Source: Rotaria sordida (Eukaryota > Rotifera > Eurotatoria > Philodinida > Philodinidae). Taken from it: a stretch of 64,000 nucleotides of DNA. The stretch covers positions 26,532 through 90,531 of the forward strand of contig CAJNOL010000967.1 in assembly GCA_905250125.1 (NCBI GenBank), in the 5' to 3' direction. Below the pieces are notes generated by a model. The model was not told the DNA's origin. It did not search any database and saw only the letters and a program-made list of their open reading frames with translations. Numbering within the stretch: the first letter of the stretch is position 1; every line of letters starts with the position of its first letter. Positions 10,610 through 22,900 of this stretch are shown in pieces. The translations under genes were made by a program, and so were the position numbers.

Positions 10610-13216
10610 TATGTTCTCATGAAAAAATAAAAGACGTAGGAATAAAGTATAGATATTTGTGTACCATGTAATTGCATCATTTTTATGAAACGTAGAGAAA
10701 CAAAACAGGAATGATTAACTATTTTCATTCAATATTTTCTAAACTGAATTCGTTGACATTTTTTGCTTTTTGTCTAGTGATTCAAAAGTTGAATATTTTA
10801 AATGAACTGATTTTTAAATATTGATACAGAAATGTCCATGAAGAAAATAAAGTAGGGATGAAGGAGAATGAAGAACTAACGTTGCAGTCTTGTAGGACAA
10901 ACTTTTTCATGTCCCAAATTTCATTTGTCTCGTTTACTGAAAGGCAGCTGACTGGACAATGCACAATATCCGACATATTTTTTTTCACTCGTTTAGTTGT
11001 CACGATAAGAGAAAAAGTTCGCCGAGATCGTGAAAATGTGACCAATGCAATCCAAAACCCGTTCTTTTTTTTTGAAAAACTCGATTCCGTTCGGAAGCTA
11101 TAGAAACGCAGAAAATGATGGTTAATAGCTGAGAGTTTCCTAATATGGAAATCGTTGGTTTAGACTCATTATATATTAACTTGTCAAACGGCGAAAGTAT
11201 CTCTTCAGACGTCAAACCGTTTTTCGATTGAATCGATGTTTATTTGATGACTACTAAAGAATAAGAGAAAAGTCTAGAATGATTTCATTTTTCGGACCTT
11301 CATTCTCGAGATATAGTTTTTCAATAAAAAGTTGTGATCACGTAGTATCTCCTTTCCTAAGATATTGAATATTCGAAGCTTGCTCATGTGTAGAAGTAAA
11401 TTTAAATCTTCGGAAAAATGAAATACTAGAAAAGCATGTGATCACAGGTTTTTGTGGAAAAGCTCAGTAAAATTTAGATATCTTGAGAACAAAGGCTCAG
11501 GAAAATCGAACAATTTTAAATTTTCTATTACTCATCAAATAAGCATCGTCTCGGTCGAAAAATGATTTATCTCTTTTTCTTCTTCTTCTTATTTTACAGG
11601 AGCAATATAATTTCAAGTATTTTTTTAAAAGCCGATGCAATTTTCATCTATCAGAAAGAAGAACTGAATTCATTATTTATTCTTGTTTTTAAATGCAAAT
11701 TTCACTTTTTAATGTATTGCAGTATAAAGACTTGTTTTTATTTTACATTTGATGTGAATTAATTTTAATAATTCTATCTATTACAAAGCAGCATTTTTTT
11801 GAAACAAAAATTCTCTTTTAGACCTAATTGAAACAGATTATTTTCGTTCGATTTAGATGTGAGATGTGGATTTATTACTCAAAGTAGAATTTGTAATCAT
11901 TTTTATCATAGCTGATGAGTATTCGTGACACATCGTCATCGTTAGTCTTGACATTGTTATAAGAAAAGCAACATCTAAATAGGCTAATGGGTAAACAAAA
12001 TCATTGCCAATATAGACTAGTAATATATCAAGATTTTTGCAATTAACGGCTTGTCAGAAAATTTTTATTAAAGATGTATATTTATTTTTGATCCGTTAGA
12101 AAGCATTTCAAATGAGTCAAATGTTGAGAGTTAGGATGCTCTTTTCGAATATGTGCTTAGAAATTTTGTCTCAGTTTTCATTCGAGAGTAGTCAAATAAT
12201 CTTTGAAAAGTCACAAAAAAAAGTTTTGACCGAAAATTTTTCCGTCCATTTTTGTATTTTCACGGCTGCGATTCAAAACTAATAGCTGAGATTTTTATTT
12301 ATATATCAACTTGTAGATCAGAAGTTATCCTACAAAATATACTGTTTGAAATCTTTCAATAAGGCACCTCGATTTTCGTTTTTCTAAAATATTCATTTTT
12401 GAAAAAAACCAACAATCGTTTTACATTGAAAGAAACTATTGAAAAAACGCTTTTAGCATCACCTGTATAAACGATACAGCTTAGTTCAATATCATATTTT
12501 GTAGCCTATTGTCCGCTTTACAAAACAACCGATTTCAACAGTTTTTAGCATGTTTGAAAAGAGACTTATGTGATAAACAACGTTGTGGAATCTGAGCGTT
12601 AATGTGTATCTTCTATTCTATCACACTCATATCCTTATCGGTACTTAAGTGATTCTATTTTTACATTATTTTAGTCCATCTCCTATTATATATGTTACTT
12701 GATCGTTTATCACAATACAATAAGCATAAGTTGCTACACCCATCCAAACTGTTTGATATGTCCCAAAAACCGTGTTTAAACGCATTTTGAGAGACATATC
12801 ACACTATTTAAATAGTTGAAACTCATGATGTTTAAGCACCGTTTTTTCCTGTTTGCTTGTATGTCTAAGTAGTGAGTCAAAAATGAATAAACATGTTGTC
12901 TAAAAATTTTCCAAACATTTGTACCATCATTCTAACCTAAACATATTTTTATTATGCAAAACTTCCTTTAACATTTACTGTATTAATAAAATCTTTGCAA
13001 ATTATATGATAAGGTTTGGCAGTAGCTTTTGATTATAAATACACAAATTGCAATCATTATTCTAAATCAAGTTTCTTAATATTAAAAAAAAAATGTTGTT
13101 ACTTTATGACAATAGATGTCGCAATGAGTTTGCATAACTTCAATAAACAAGTATGATAAACATACAGGTGTGCAACTTTTATTTTTTAAACAACAATACA
13201 AAGTTAAATATTAGAG
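10610..13216. other. Non-coding interval with one foldback element
   Basis: About 2.6 kb with no supported gene. The main structure is the inverted-repeat element at 11212-11570. A weak inverted similarity around ACAAAATATACTG (about 12330 and 12490) was seen but not counted. The last few hundred bases form the presumed promoter of the secreted glycosidase-like gene. Confidence 0.5.
11212..11570. mobile_element. Foldback/MITE-like element, TCAAATC family copy A
   Basis: Two arms of about 130-150 bp are reverse complements of each other. Matched blocks include CGATGTTTATTTGATGACTA against CGATGCTTATTTGATGAGTA, TTCATTCTCGAGATAT against TTTGTTCTCAAGATAT, and TGTGATCAC in both. The outer termini are TCAAACCGTTTTTCGA (left) and ATAAATCATTTTTCGA (right, reverse complement). 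The arms also match the element at 18381-18791. There is no transposase, so it is non-autonomous. I found no clear target-site duplication. Confidence 0.75.
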
Positions 13217-14536
13217 ATGTTATCATCTATTATATTCTTCTATATAATTTTCTTTATATCAGTTTCTATTTCGACTAAAATCAATATAAATAATCGACCA
13301 TCGGTAGGAGTTATTCGTTGGGATGCTTGGAATTTATTTAATAGTCAATATGATCCTATTTCATTTTATTTACATCGAGCTTTAAGTCCTGAAAAATTTC
13401 ATTATCGTATACCATTCTATGCAACAGTTCTTTCATCAACAAATATTTCTTTCAATGGTGATTTACAAAATGTTATGGATCAAGAAATTCTTTATGCTAA
13501 ACATGCTGGTATAGATTATTGGGCATTTGATACATATTGTCAATTTGGAATAAATTGTACAACAAATAATACATATTGTATTCAATATTATAAACAAACA
13601 TCAAATCAATATTGTCCTCAAAATCCTTCATATGGATTAAATTTATATCTTTCAAGTGTATATAAATCTTTAATAAATTTTACTCTTATTTTATTAGGTT
13701 CTTCACCATGTGATATAACTTTTCAACAACATTATATTGATCTTATGAAATTACCACAATTTCAAACTGTATTAGGTGGTCGTCCATTAGTATATTTATT
13801 TCAATTTGATAATGCTGAAGCTGATATTTGTGGATGTGGATGGTCTGGAAGTGGACAAATATTTAATAAATTTAGACAAATGGCTATAAGTCAAGGTAAA
13901 TAAGAACTATTTTTATTATATTCAAGTAAATTATTTTTCTTTCTCATATAGGTCTTCAAAATCCCTATATGGTTTTAATGGATTTTAATGTTGCAACAGT
14001 TCAATCACATGCTTCAATGCTTGGATTTGATGCTATTTCAACATATGCATTACCTGGTGGAACTCTTGATGTAAATAAATTTTTTTCTAAGAATACTATA
14101 TTATTCATAATTTTTAGGGAACTCCATTTGTTGAATTATTTCATTCAGCTCAACAGTAAATGAAAATAATTCAAAAAAAATCTTAGAAATAAATTCAATT
14201 TATTCTAGATGGTGGCAATCTGCTCATGATATTGGAGCTAAAATGGTACCAATAGCTCCAACAGGTTGGGATCCACGACCACGTGCTGAAAATCCTGTAC
14301 CATGGGTTATTGAAGGACCAGAACATTATATTCAACCAACAGTTGATGAATTACAAGAATTAATTCGTAGTGGAATTAATTTTACATGTAATTACAATCA
14401 AACAGTTGAAGCACAAACAATTATTATTTATGCATGGAATGAATGTAGTGAAACTAGTGGTTCACTCATTCCATCAATGGGAAATGGAACACTTTATATT
14501 GATGCTTTATCAAAAATTCTTCCGATGTATTGCTAA
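13217..14536 (+). CDS. Secreted GH99/WbsX-like glycosidase-family protein
   Basis: Four exons (13217-13895, 13952-14070, 14118-14155, 14209-14536) join in frame to a 387-residue protein. Introns are 47-56 bp. Residues 1-20 are a hydrophobic signal peptide, so secretion or an ER/lysosomal location is expected. The mature part has the outline of a GH99/GH71/WbsX-type TIM barrel: GVIRWDAWN at the first strand, HAGIDYWAFD as a middle strand, MVPIAPTGWDPRPR, and the late motif YAWNECSETSGSLIP, corresponding to WNE-x-x-E-G in relatives and probably supplying an active-site Glu. Several N-x-S/T sites and paired cysteines fit a secreted glycoprotein. The substrate is not evident. Related proteins are mostly bacterial and fungal, so ancient horizontal acquisition is possible; the four introns show it is fully adapted if so. 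Confidence 0.72.
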
Positions 14537-16776
14537 GAATAAATAATATATTTAAATTCGTTTTTATTTTTGTTTGTTAATATGTATAATGGTTGTATGA
14601 CTGTTCAATATTCGCGCTAACTTTAAGTTATTCTATTTTAGCAAAAAACGACTGTGTATGTTTGAGTAATTTTATCAGTGTCCCACATGTAGCCTTGAAA
14701 AACATGATTTCAATAAATATTACTAATGGATAATATTTGAATGAATCACGCTGGAGTTCACGCGAAATCCACACAATGGATAACTTTTGTGCTATGTCAC
14801 TTAAAAAATAAGCCATTTTTTGGAAAAACTTTTTCTATTAGAAAATATCATCTACCGTACATCATTCGACGAAATTTCACTTCGTGACTATGAATATCGC
14901 CTTAGTTTTGTATAGGACCGGCTATGCTCATAAGTGTGATATGGCGTTATGATCAACGATGAACTAGACATAATCCATGACAATCAATTGAACTTAAATT
15001 GTGTTAATGATTTGTCCAATATACGCAAAAACATTATATATTGAATTATTATCTTCAAGTTATAGGATATATCCATTATGGTATTTTCCCTTTCTATGTT
15101 CTCGCACTATGTATAGGTTTATTCCTTTCTGTTATGTGTTATACATAAAGTATGGGAAAAAAGTTCTCAGCAATTTTTACTATATACTTTGCGGGTAGTG
15201 TTATTGAATAAACTAAACTCACGTTCAACAAAACTTGCAAATTGTTTTGCACAGTTTCAAAATACAGTATCATCGTCGTTTCGAGCTACTTTCAACTCAA
15301 TAATCACGTTTCTTCTTTCTATTCCATTTCGGATTTAATCAAAATGACTTTTTTTTACACATTTGAAGCTTATGGGCCAATTATTCATTTCAATATATTT
15401 TGTGAAACACGATCTAAAAGGAGTGTTGAAATATTAGGGGTCAAAATTTGGACCCCCCCCCCTCCACAGACGTGACAGACGTCTTAGCAACGAGTCGTCA
15501 CTGACATGACAGACACGTTAGAAACGGCTTATCACAGACGTGACAGGCATCCTTAGCAACCATCACAGACCGTGTCAGACATTTCATTAATTAGCTAGTT
15601 AATAACTAATTAACGCCTTATTAATTAGGGTTAATGACTCATTAATTAAGTAGTTAATTAATTAATTAACGGCTACTTTAGGACTGATTATTCACCTCAT
15701 AATTAAGGATTAGTTGATAGTAGAATACTTCTCACAGATGATAACTAACACGTCTAATATGTTCACAAACACTCCGAGAAGCAATCATCGAGTATAAAAG
15801 ACTGTTGATATAAGATCAAAGACCACGCATCAATAACGTTTTATTATAATGTATAAAATAATTTTTGATTTCAGTTTTGAAGGAATAGGTAAAACAATAT
15901 TTTAGAAATGTGCCTCGAAATAGATAAATGTAAAAAATTCCCCTGCAATTAGGAAAAGCAGCTAGATCATGTTTCATATTTTAATCCCGCAGGGATTACG
16001 CTAACAGCATTTTCATTTCAAAATATTTCCATATTAACTTGATTTCTGGAGATCTTGTTTTTGGGATAAGATATACCAACTATAGATGCATTTATTCCAA
16101 TATTTGAATTTCGGCAATATCAACTTTCGATCATATTCACCTAGTTGTCCACTGTGCCACAGGGATTCAACGAACGATCCATTCACATTAATACAATTTT
16201 ACATCGTCAGCATACTCTACTAGTCTTGACTAAAGTATATCTAAAATATGAGTGATTCGCGTGATTTATATTTGATTTTTATTCGAATGATTCATATTAT
16301 TAAGAAATAATGAATTATTTCTTCGATAGTATCAAAATTAAAACAATAAACTTCGATTAATTCTAAAATATGTCGAGCTCATCAAATAGTAATATTCTTG
16401 TGTAAATATTGAAATTAATATAAATCAAAAAACCTATTTATCTATAATTATTTCCATTATAAAAGTAATTAACTATATTTTTATTTTCAAAATAAATATA
16501 ATAACCACCTACACTATTGCAATTAATTGCCATAAAAATTTTGTTAAAAGGTATTTTATAAGAACACGAACACGAAATCATTCTTTTTTAAATGATTCAT
16601 ATGTTAGACTATCATTCGTTTTTTTTTCTTCTTTTCTTCACATAGAAATGCACATGATGTAAGTAAAAAAAAACTACGAAACTTATTGGTATGTCACTAT
16701 ATTGTGAAATAACATGGAGAAAATTTTTTTATTTTCTTCCACATTTTTACGTATATATTTTTGTTTATTTGAAGAT
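14537..16776. other. Non-coding interval
   Basis: No gene supported. It contains a C-run (15453-15462) followed by a tandem satellite-like block (15465-15580), then a TTAATTA-rich palindromic stretch (about 15585-15675). The final 300 bp are very AT-rich and precede the first F-box gene. Confidence 0.5.
15465..15580. repeat. Short tandem array, about 34-bp unit
   Basis: Four diverged units start at 15465, 15499, 15533 and 15563. Each begins CACAGACGTGACAGAC or a close variant; the first three continue with TTAGCAAC or TTAGAAAC and the last is truncated. Spacing is 34, 34 and 30 bp. The array is flanked on the left by a run of C and on the right by repeated TTAATTA palindromes. Confidence 0.7.
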
Positions 16777-17760
16777 ATGAGTGACAACATTATACAACAT
16801 CGTTCGACATTAGAAATATTTCCTGATGAACTTTTTTATGAACTTTTTGAATATATTCCTTTAAATGATTTATATCGAATATTTTTTGGTCTTAATAAAC
16901 GTATTAATATTATTCTAAAAAATTTATCAAATCTATTCGCTGAATGGACAACACATAATGATGATAAAATAATTGATATATTTTCAACATCTATTAGTCG
17001 ACTTGTTATTTGGCGTGGTGGTTATTTAAATTTAAATCGTTTTATTAAACTTCGTTCATTAAAATTAGCTTTACCAACAATTGAACAATGTAATGAAATT
17101 CAATCATCATTAATACTTGAACATTTACATATTGAATCAACAATTAATAAACGTAAAATTAGTGAACAATTATCTTTATTATTTTTAACAAATTCATTTC
17201 CACGTCTTCGTACATGTCAAATTGATGAAATACAATTTGATAAAAATATTTTTCATATTAAACCAACACTTCTTTCATTAATTACATATACACAAAATCC
17301 AGGACGATTACTTTCATTATGTTCTAATTTAAAATATTTACGTTTAAATTTAAAAGATAATATTAATGAATTTTCATCATTTGATATTCATTTAAATCTT
17401 CGTTATCTTCAAATTGGTATTTATTCAATTGAAATAAATCTTTCAACAATTGAAACAATACTTTCATTAACACCAAATTTAATTCGATTTAAATTTGATG
17501 GTCCATGTATTCCACCATCACAAAATAAATTAGATATTTATTCATTAGCATCTGTATTTACACGTTTTTTAACAAAATTATGTTTTATTCATATTAGTCT
17601 TCCTTTAAATGATAATCAATCAGATTCAAAAGAATTTGAAAATGAAAAAGAATCATTAAAAAAACTTCATCCACTTTTTAATTATATTATATTTCGTCCA
17701 CGATCATTTTATGCACCTGGTCGATTACTTATTTCATCAATAAATGATAGTAAAACATAG
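16777..17760 (+). CDS. F-box protein with leucine-rich C-terminus (paralogue 1)
   Basis: A single-exon protein. I take the Met at 16777 (327 residues) because the 21 residues upstream from the Met at 16714 are hydrophobic and absent from the paralogue. Residues about 10-47 form an F-box (LEIFPDELFYELFEYIPLND...). In this family the F-box binds Skp1 and places the protein in an SCF ubiquitin ligase. The rest is rich in regularly spaced Leu/Ile with LKYLRLNL and LRYLQIGI segments, suggesting irregular leucine-rich repeats for substrate binding. It shares layout and the HPLFNYIIFR-like ending with the F-box gene 1.2 kb downstream, so the two are tandem paralogues. Substrate unknown. Confidence 0.78.
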   Translation: MSDNIIQHRSTLEIFPDELFYELFEYIPLNDLYRIFFGLNKRINIILKNLSNLFAEWTTHNDDKIIDIFSTSISRLVIWRGGYLNLNRFIKLRSLKLALPTIEQCNEIQSSLILEHLHIESTINKRKISEQLSLLFLTNSFPRLRTCQIDEIQFDKNIFHIKPTLLSLITYTQNPGRLLSLCSNLKYLRLNLKDNINEFSSFDIHLNLRYLQIGIYSIEINLSTIETILSLTPNLIRFKFDGPCIPPSQNKLDIYSLASVFTRFLTKLCFIHISLPLNDNQSDSKEFENEKESLKKLHPLFNYIIFRPRSFYAPGRLLISSINDSKT

Positions 17761-19007
17761 TCAAATCTCATATAAAACGAAATCTCAAATTTTATAAACA
17801 ATTCAAAAGTATAAATTATTTTCTTTTTTTAACATAAAATATATATGAAATTTATCATCATGTTCAATAATTTTGTTTTTTTCTTTTTGTATTTGGTTTG
17901 AAAAATTTTCCAATCCATAAGATAATATTTCAATATGGAAATTATACTTTGTTTTTCAGCAGTTTATCTGAGATTAGCAACGTAAGGATTCTCCGTCCAT
18001 TGTTTTTTGACCGTTTCCGGTTCTCGAAGACTCAATCGGATAAAGTTTGAAGAGAATCGTAATGTACTAAGATACAGCCCTATGGAAAACTAGAATTTTC
18101 CAAAAAAGAAACTCACAATAATCTACTTCAAATTTTTTTTTTCCTCGAACATTTGTCTCCTACTTTCTGAAAAAATTTCAGCTTGATCGATTGTGCTGTC
18201 TTCGAGAATCGTAAGCTTAAGCATTTAAGTTTAATCCAAATCTCCGATAACGGCACTTTTATTCAATGCATTTGAAAATAAAGATTATAAGAAGTGTTCA
18301 AATAGTTTTTTTTTTAAATAGAAACTGATCTGTCCGAACAGTTTTTGAGAAATGCATTTTTGAAATATAAACTCCAAGTATCAAATCGCGCTTTTCGACT
18401 GAGATAGTGTTCATTTCATGAGTAATAAAATAAGTCTAGAATGGTTTGATTTTTCGAGTCTTCATTCTGGAGATATCGAAATTTCATTGGACCTTTCAAC
18501 TTTAAACTTTGCACAAATAAAATTCTTAATAAGATTAGTTTATCGGTAATTTTTCTAGCATCCCCAGAAAAGAAATACTACGAAAGCTAAAACTTGTCCA
18601 CTGAACTAATCTTATTAAGAATTTTATTCATGTAAAGTTTAAAATCGATTTTACCACGTGATTATAGATTTTTGTTGAAAAACCTAATGAAATTTCGATA
18701 TCTCAAGAACGAAGACTTGAAAAACTAAACAATTCTAGACTTTTTTTATTATTCATGAAATAGACATCATATCAGTTTGAAAGTGATTTGACACCTGCAA
18801 ATATTCTCTAGTCGACTCCTATTTGAAAGTCTAAACTATAACACGAATGGATCTAGAACATCAGTAGGGAATAATAAATTTTCTATAGAACTTAATCTTC
18901 TTTTATTATAACATACATGTTTGAATTTGTTTTGCTAAAAAAATGTCTATTTATTTGTTTAATAATAAATGATCTTTTTATTTATTAAATCATTAAAATA
19001 ATTTTAG
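17761..19007. other. Interval between F-box paralogues
   Basis: Non-coding. It consists of a 3' UTR, about 400 bp of unassigned sequence and the foldback element at 18381-18791. The last 100 bp are the promoter and 5' UTR of the second F-box gene. Confidence 0.55.
18381..18791. mobile_element. Foldback/MITE-like element, TCAAATC family copy B
   Basis: A 411-bp palindromic element with arms approaching 200 bp. Near-perfect paired blocks include AAGTCTAGAATGGTTTGATT with AAGTCTAGAATTGTTTAGTT, GAGATATCGAAATTTCATT in both arms, and AATAAAATTCTTAATAAGAT, present in both arms close to the loop. The termini are TCAAATCGC (left) and TCAAATCAC (right, reverse complement). Outer arms match copy A at 11212-11570. 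No coding capacity. It lies between two tandem F-box genes. Confidence 0.82.
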
Positions 19008-19985
19008 ATGAATAATAAATTTACTTTAGAACAACTTCCAAATGAAATATTTCAAGAATTATTTGAATATTTTGATATTTATGAATTATATAGAACATTT
19101 TCTCAATTAAATTTTCGTATTGATTCATTATTAAGTAATTTTAAATATCTTCAAGTAATTTTTTATACACCTGAAGATATTGATTATCGAGTTAATCGAT
19201 ATTTTTTACCTAAAACAAAAACACTTATTATTAATCATACAAAAAATTTTTATGATCCATTAAAAATTAATTTAATATCACATATTCGTTGTTTAATACT
19301 TTGTCAACCAACACGTGAACAATGGAATTCAATTCAACCATTATATTTTCCATATCTTGAACGTTTATATTTAATAAATTCAAGATTTATTTATCGAACC
19401 GAACAACTTTGTTATTTAATTTTTTCTAATAAATTTCCTTATTTATATTCATGTTCATTACCACATATTTCTTATGAAATTAATAATCAATGGACTTATT
19501 CATTAAAACTTCAATCACTTCAAATTAATATTTGGGATATTCGTGTTTATATTCAAATTCTTAATGCTTGTCCAAAATTAATTTATTTAAAAATTGAACT
19601 TAATGGAGGAAATAATCAAGAAAAAATTCAAATTTTAAATACAAATAAAAATCATTTAATACTTCGACATCTAACTCTTTATCTTTTTTGTCCAATAACA
19701 TATGATTTTATTGATTCAATACTTTCTTTTGTACCTAATCTTGAATATTTTATACTTGATGTTAAATATCAACGACCAAGTTATATATCAGTAAATACAT
19801 TAGCATCAATTCTTGAATATCGTACACCACGATTAAATCGAATTAATATTAATATTACTCTACCGAAGAGTCTTTGTTGTAAAGAACAAATGGATACAAA
19901 ATATTTATTATTTCGTTCATGTAAAATTCAATATGAATTAAATCAATTTACAAGATTAATTGTTGTCGGATCATTAGGAAGATAG
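19008..19985 (+). CDS. F-box protein with leucine-rich C-terminus (paralogue 2)
   Basis: A single-exon protein of 325 residues. An F-box occupies about residues 6-43 (LEQLPNEIFQELFEYFDIYE...), aligned closely with paralogue 1. The remainder is Leu/Ile/Tyr-rich with repeated strand-like segments (LERLYLIN, LQSLQINIWD, LRHLTLYLF, LEYFILDV), consistent with degenerate leucine-rich repeats. By family it should act as the substrate receptor of an SCF E3 ubiquitin ligase. The start Met sits directly before the F-box with no alternative in frame close by. The upstream sequence TTTTAG just before the ATG could also be a splice acceptor for a 5' UTR intron. Confidence 0.78.
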   Translation: MNNKFTLEQLPNEIFQELFEYFDIYELYRTFSQLNFRIDSLLSNFKYLQVIFYTPEDIDYRVNRYFLPKTKTLIINHTKNFYDPLKINLISHIRCLILCQPTREQWNSIQPLYFPYLERLYLINSRFIYRTEQLCYLIFSNKFPYLYSCSLPHISYEINNQWTYSLKLQSLQINIWDIRVYIQILNACPKLIYLKIELNGGNNQEKIQILNTNKNHLILRHLTLYLFCPITYDFIDSILSFVPNLEYFILDVKYQRPSYISVNTLASILEYRTPRLNRININITLPKSLCCKEQMDTKYLLFRSCKIQYELNQFTRLIVVGSLGR

Positions 19986-22900
19986 AATTCGAAAGAATAT
20001 ACGAGATTTTTTATTTGTATATATTTTTATCAAAAAGTAAAATTTTTATTTTTTTATTAAAGATAGTCAAGAGAAAACGAATATGTTGAAATTCTTCTTA
20101 TGTCATCAAAGTTTATATATTATATCAAAATTGATGAATTTTTAAAAAATTTCTCTCGATTGTAAGAAATTTTGAAATGAATACGATGACAGAGAACTCT
20201 TAATGACAAAAACTGATTTGAAACGTCGGAAAATTTTTAAAATCAAATATCTATTCTTGTATCACGGCGGCAGTTGTTCAGCTGATCAACTTACACATCT
20301 AGATGTTACTGTAGTTGCTTACATTCGATATATATATAGAGGTGTAAGCGAATGAATTGATCGGCGGCGGCTGAAGAAGTTTAGCTGGTCGGCGATGGCT
20401 TAAGGTTTTTCATGATTCTTTGTTCTCGAGAGATTTTGAAATGAAAAAAGGTAGCAAATACTAATAGAGAAGTAGCTAGTATGAAACTAGACAAGTTAGT
20501 TCAAAAGAAAAATAAATATGATTTTAGTCTAAAATCAGATCATTCAGTTTCTGACAGATTTTAATCACGATTACCGTAAAATGCGTTTTCTCGAGTTTTT
20601 ATTTTGAAAATCAAAGTTTTGAATAGTTCCCTAGACTTCCTTGGCTCAACAAATGGTAAATACAACGCTGGAATTCTTTGACACACATGTCATACTGTAG
20701 GCTACTACACCAAACAATACTGATAAAATAGGTTAAAATCAGTCCTTTCTTTATTGAGTCGATTAAAAATTGGTTTTTAGGTTTAAAGACAGATTTCATT
20801 TGATTTTAATCAATTCTAAATCACAGAAAGCCGAGAAAAAGTAGATTTTTTTTTTGGTAAGAAAATTCATAAAAACTGATCCTGAATGTCCAAAATACGC
20901 GGAAGCTGACTATATCTTTTGTGCAACAGTAGTGACGGTTGAGAATCTTTAACATTTTCTTTTGCTTTTGGCAGTAGTGGCTGAGAATTTTTTTAAAAAA
21001 TCCGCAGCGGTGGCGGCTTACGTCTCTAAATATTTAATTCAGTATAAGTTTAACATTTTCTAAGGAAACTTTCAGCATCGGTTGATGGTACTGTGACACA
21101 TTCCATTAGCATTCTTGGTAAAGATACAATTGTATTGTTCGTTGATCACTGAGAATGTCGGATGACATAGAAGATGAAATTCGGGTTAAATGAGTACCCT
21201 GACTACATCCATATCTCATCCTCAAGTAAATTCACAACCACAACCAAACACGAATATGTGAAAAGAAAAAAAACTCGAATTATTTTATTTCAAAATTATT
21301 CTTCTTTTGATATACTAAATAAATTATGGGCGTATCTAATTATGAGCTTCGAGTACTTAAGACGATGTTTTAAATAGCGTAATAATGATATAAACAGAAG
21401 ACACATGACACTTAAAGTCTCGAAATCGATCAGTATTTTTTTTTAAGACGTTGTAATGAACTAGGAATTCATCGTACGTTACTCGCTACAATATGATGAT
21501 ATTTTATGAAGATTTCTTTTTTTTATTTTATTTTAATTTAAATTGAAAAAAAGAAAATATATAAAATTATTAAACAAAAGAAGTTGATTTAAACGAAATG
21601 TTTTTTATAAATGATAAAACTGAATTTGTTGTTTCTTCTTATTACAATAATATCATTCAGCCATGAGATCAAAGTTCAGGAATGATTATTTGTTTTAGTG
21701 TATTCTAAACAAAAAAATAATTGAAAAAGAAAATATATGAATAAGTAATCATGATTATGTAGTAATAGATTTCTATTTAAATCTTTTTCCTATTCGATAA
21801 AAGAACCAATAACTCTATTTTTCATTCAATATTATATAACAAACAATCTTCTGTCTTTATTTCTCAATAAGCTTTTTTTCTTTAAAAATAACATCGATTA
21901 TTTGATGGTATTTTATAACTTTAGTATCATTTCATTACATCAGTCAAAGTATTGAATTTAAATCGAATATTGTTCGTTCATGAAATTTAATACTTAAGAA
22001 AGAAAGAAAGAAAGAAAGAAAGATTTTTTTTTTATTAATGCATTTAATTTAAATTTAACAAATTTTAAAATAAAAATCATTTGATCGATTCGTCAAATGA
22101 CATTCAATATAATTTTAGAATTTGATTTTTATTGACATTTCTTTCTTTTTTCTGATAGATTCTTAATGATATCCAAGTATTATTCTGCTATCTAATAGTA
22201 TGAAAACAACAAGTAATTGTTAAAATATAGCAAGCGATATGCACGATACATGTGTTATGTTTGCATAGATGTAATATATGTATTGAACTCTTGTCTCAAT
22301 GTAACATAGAATAAAGTACGCATCATATTTCAATTAATAATGGTTTTATGTTGGTGGTATATATATATCGTTCTGTTTTCATTTAAGTATTAACATACAA
22401 TTATTTTGAAAATAAAAAGAAAACATTCAAGTTGGTTCAATGATACTAAGACTTTCTAGGAAAAGAAGTGTTAATTGAAAAGAATATCTCTAATAAAAGA
22501 CATAAAATTAGTTAATTATTTTTCGCACAATTAGACACAGATTTGATTGAGGCTAAGATTTAGAATTAGAAATTTCGATCACATATATATATATATATTT
22601 TACACTTAACATGAGAATTCAGTTGAATGTTTGGAATGGCCGAATGAATCTACAAAAAAAAAAAAAACTGCAGTAGGAATAAAGTTTTATAAACAAGGTG
22701 AACTTATTGATTTAGATAATAGATCACAAGATAAAATCATATGAATACCATAAGTAAAAAATTGTAATGTTTTTTTTTTCTTGTACTATTTTATTCAAAA
22801 ATCCACCAAAAAGGATTATGCGTTGTATATCATCGATTATAGCATTTAGACAACAAATTTTAATTTCATTAGTGCTTACAAGCATTCATTATACTCTAAT

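Noticed and set aside
10782-11215. Open frames on both strands before the first hairpin
   Set aside because: Short, unrelated to known proteins, and partly overlap the foldback arm.
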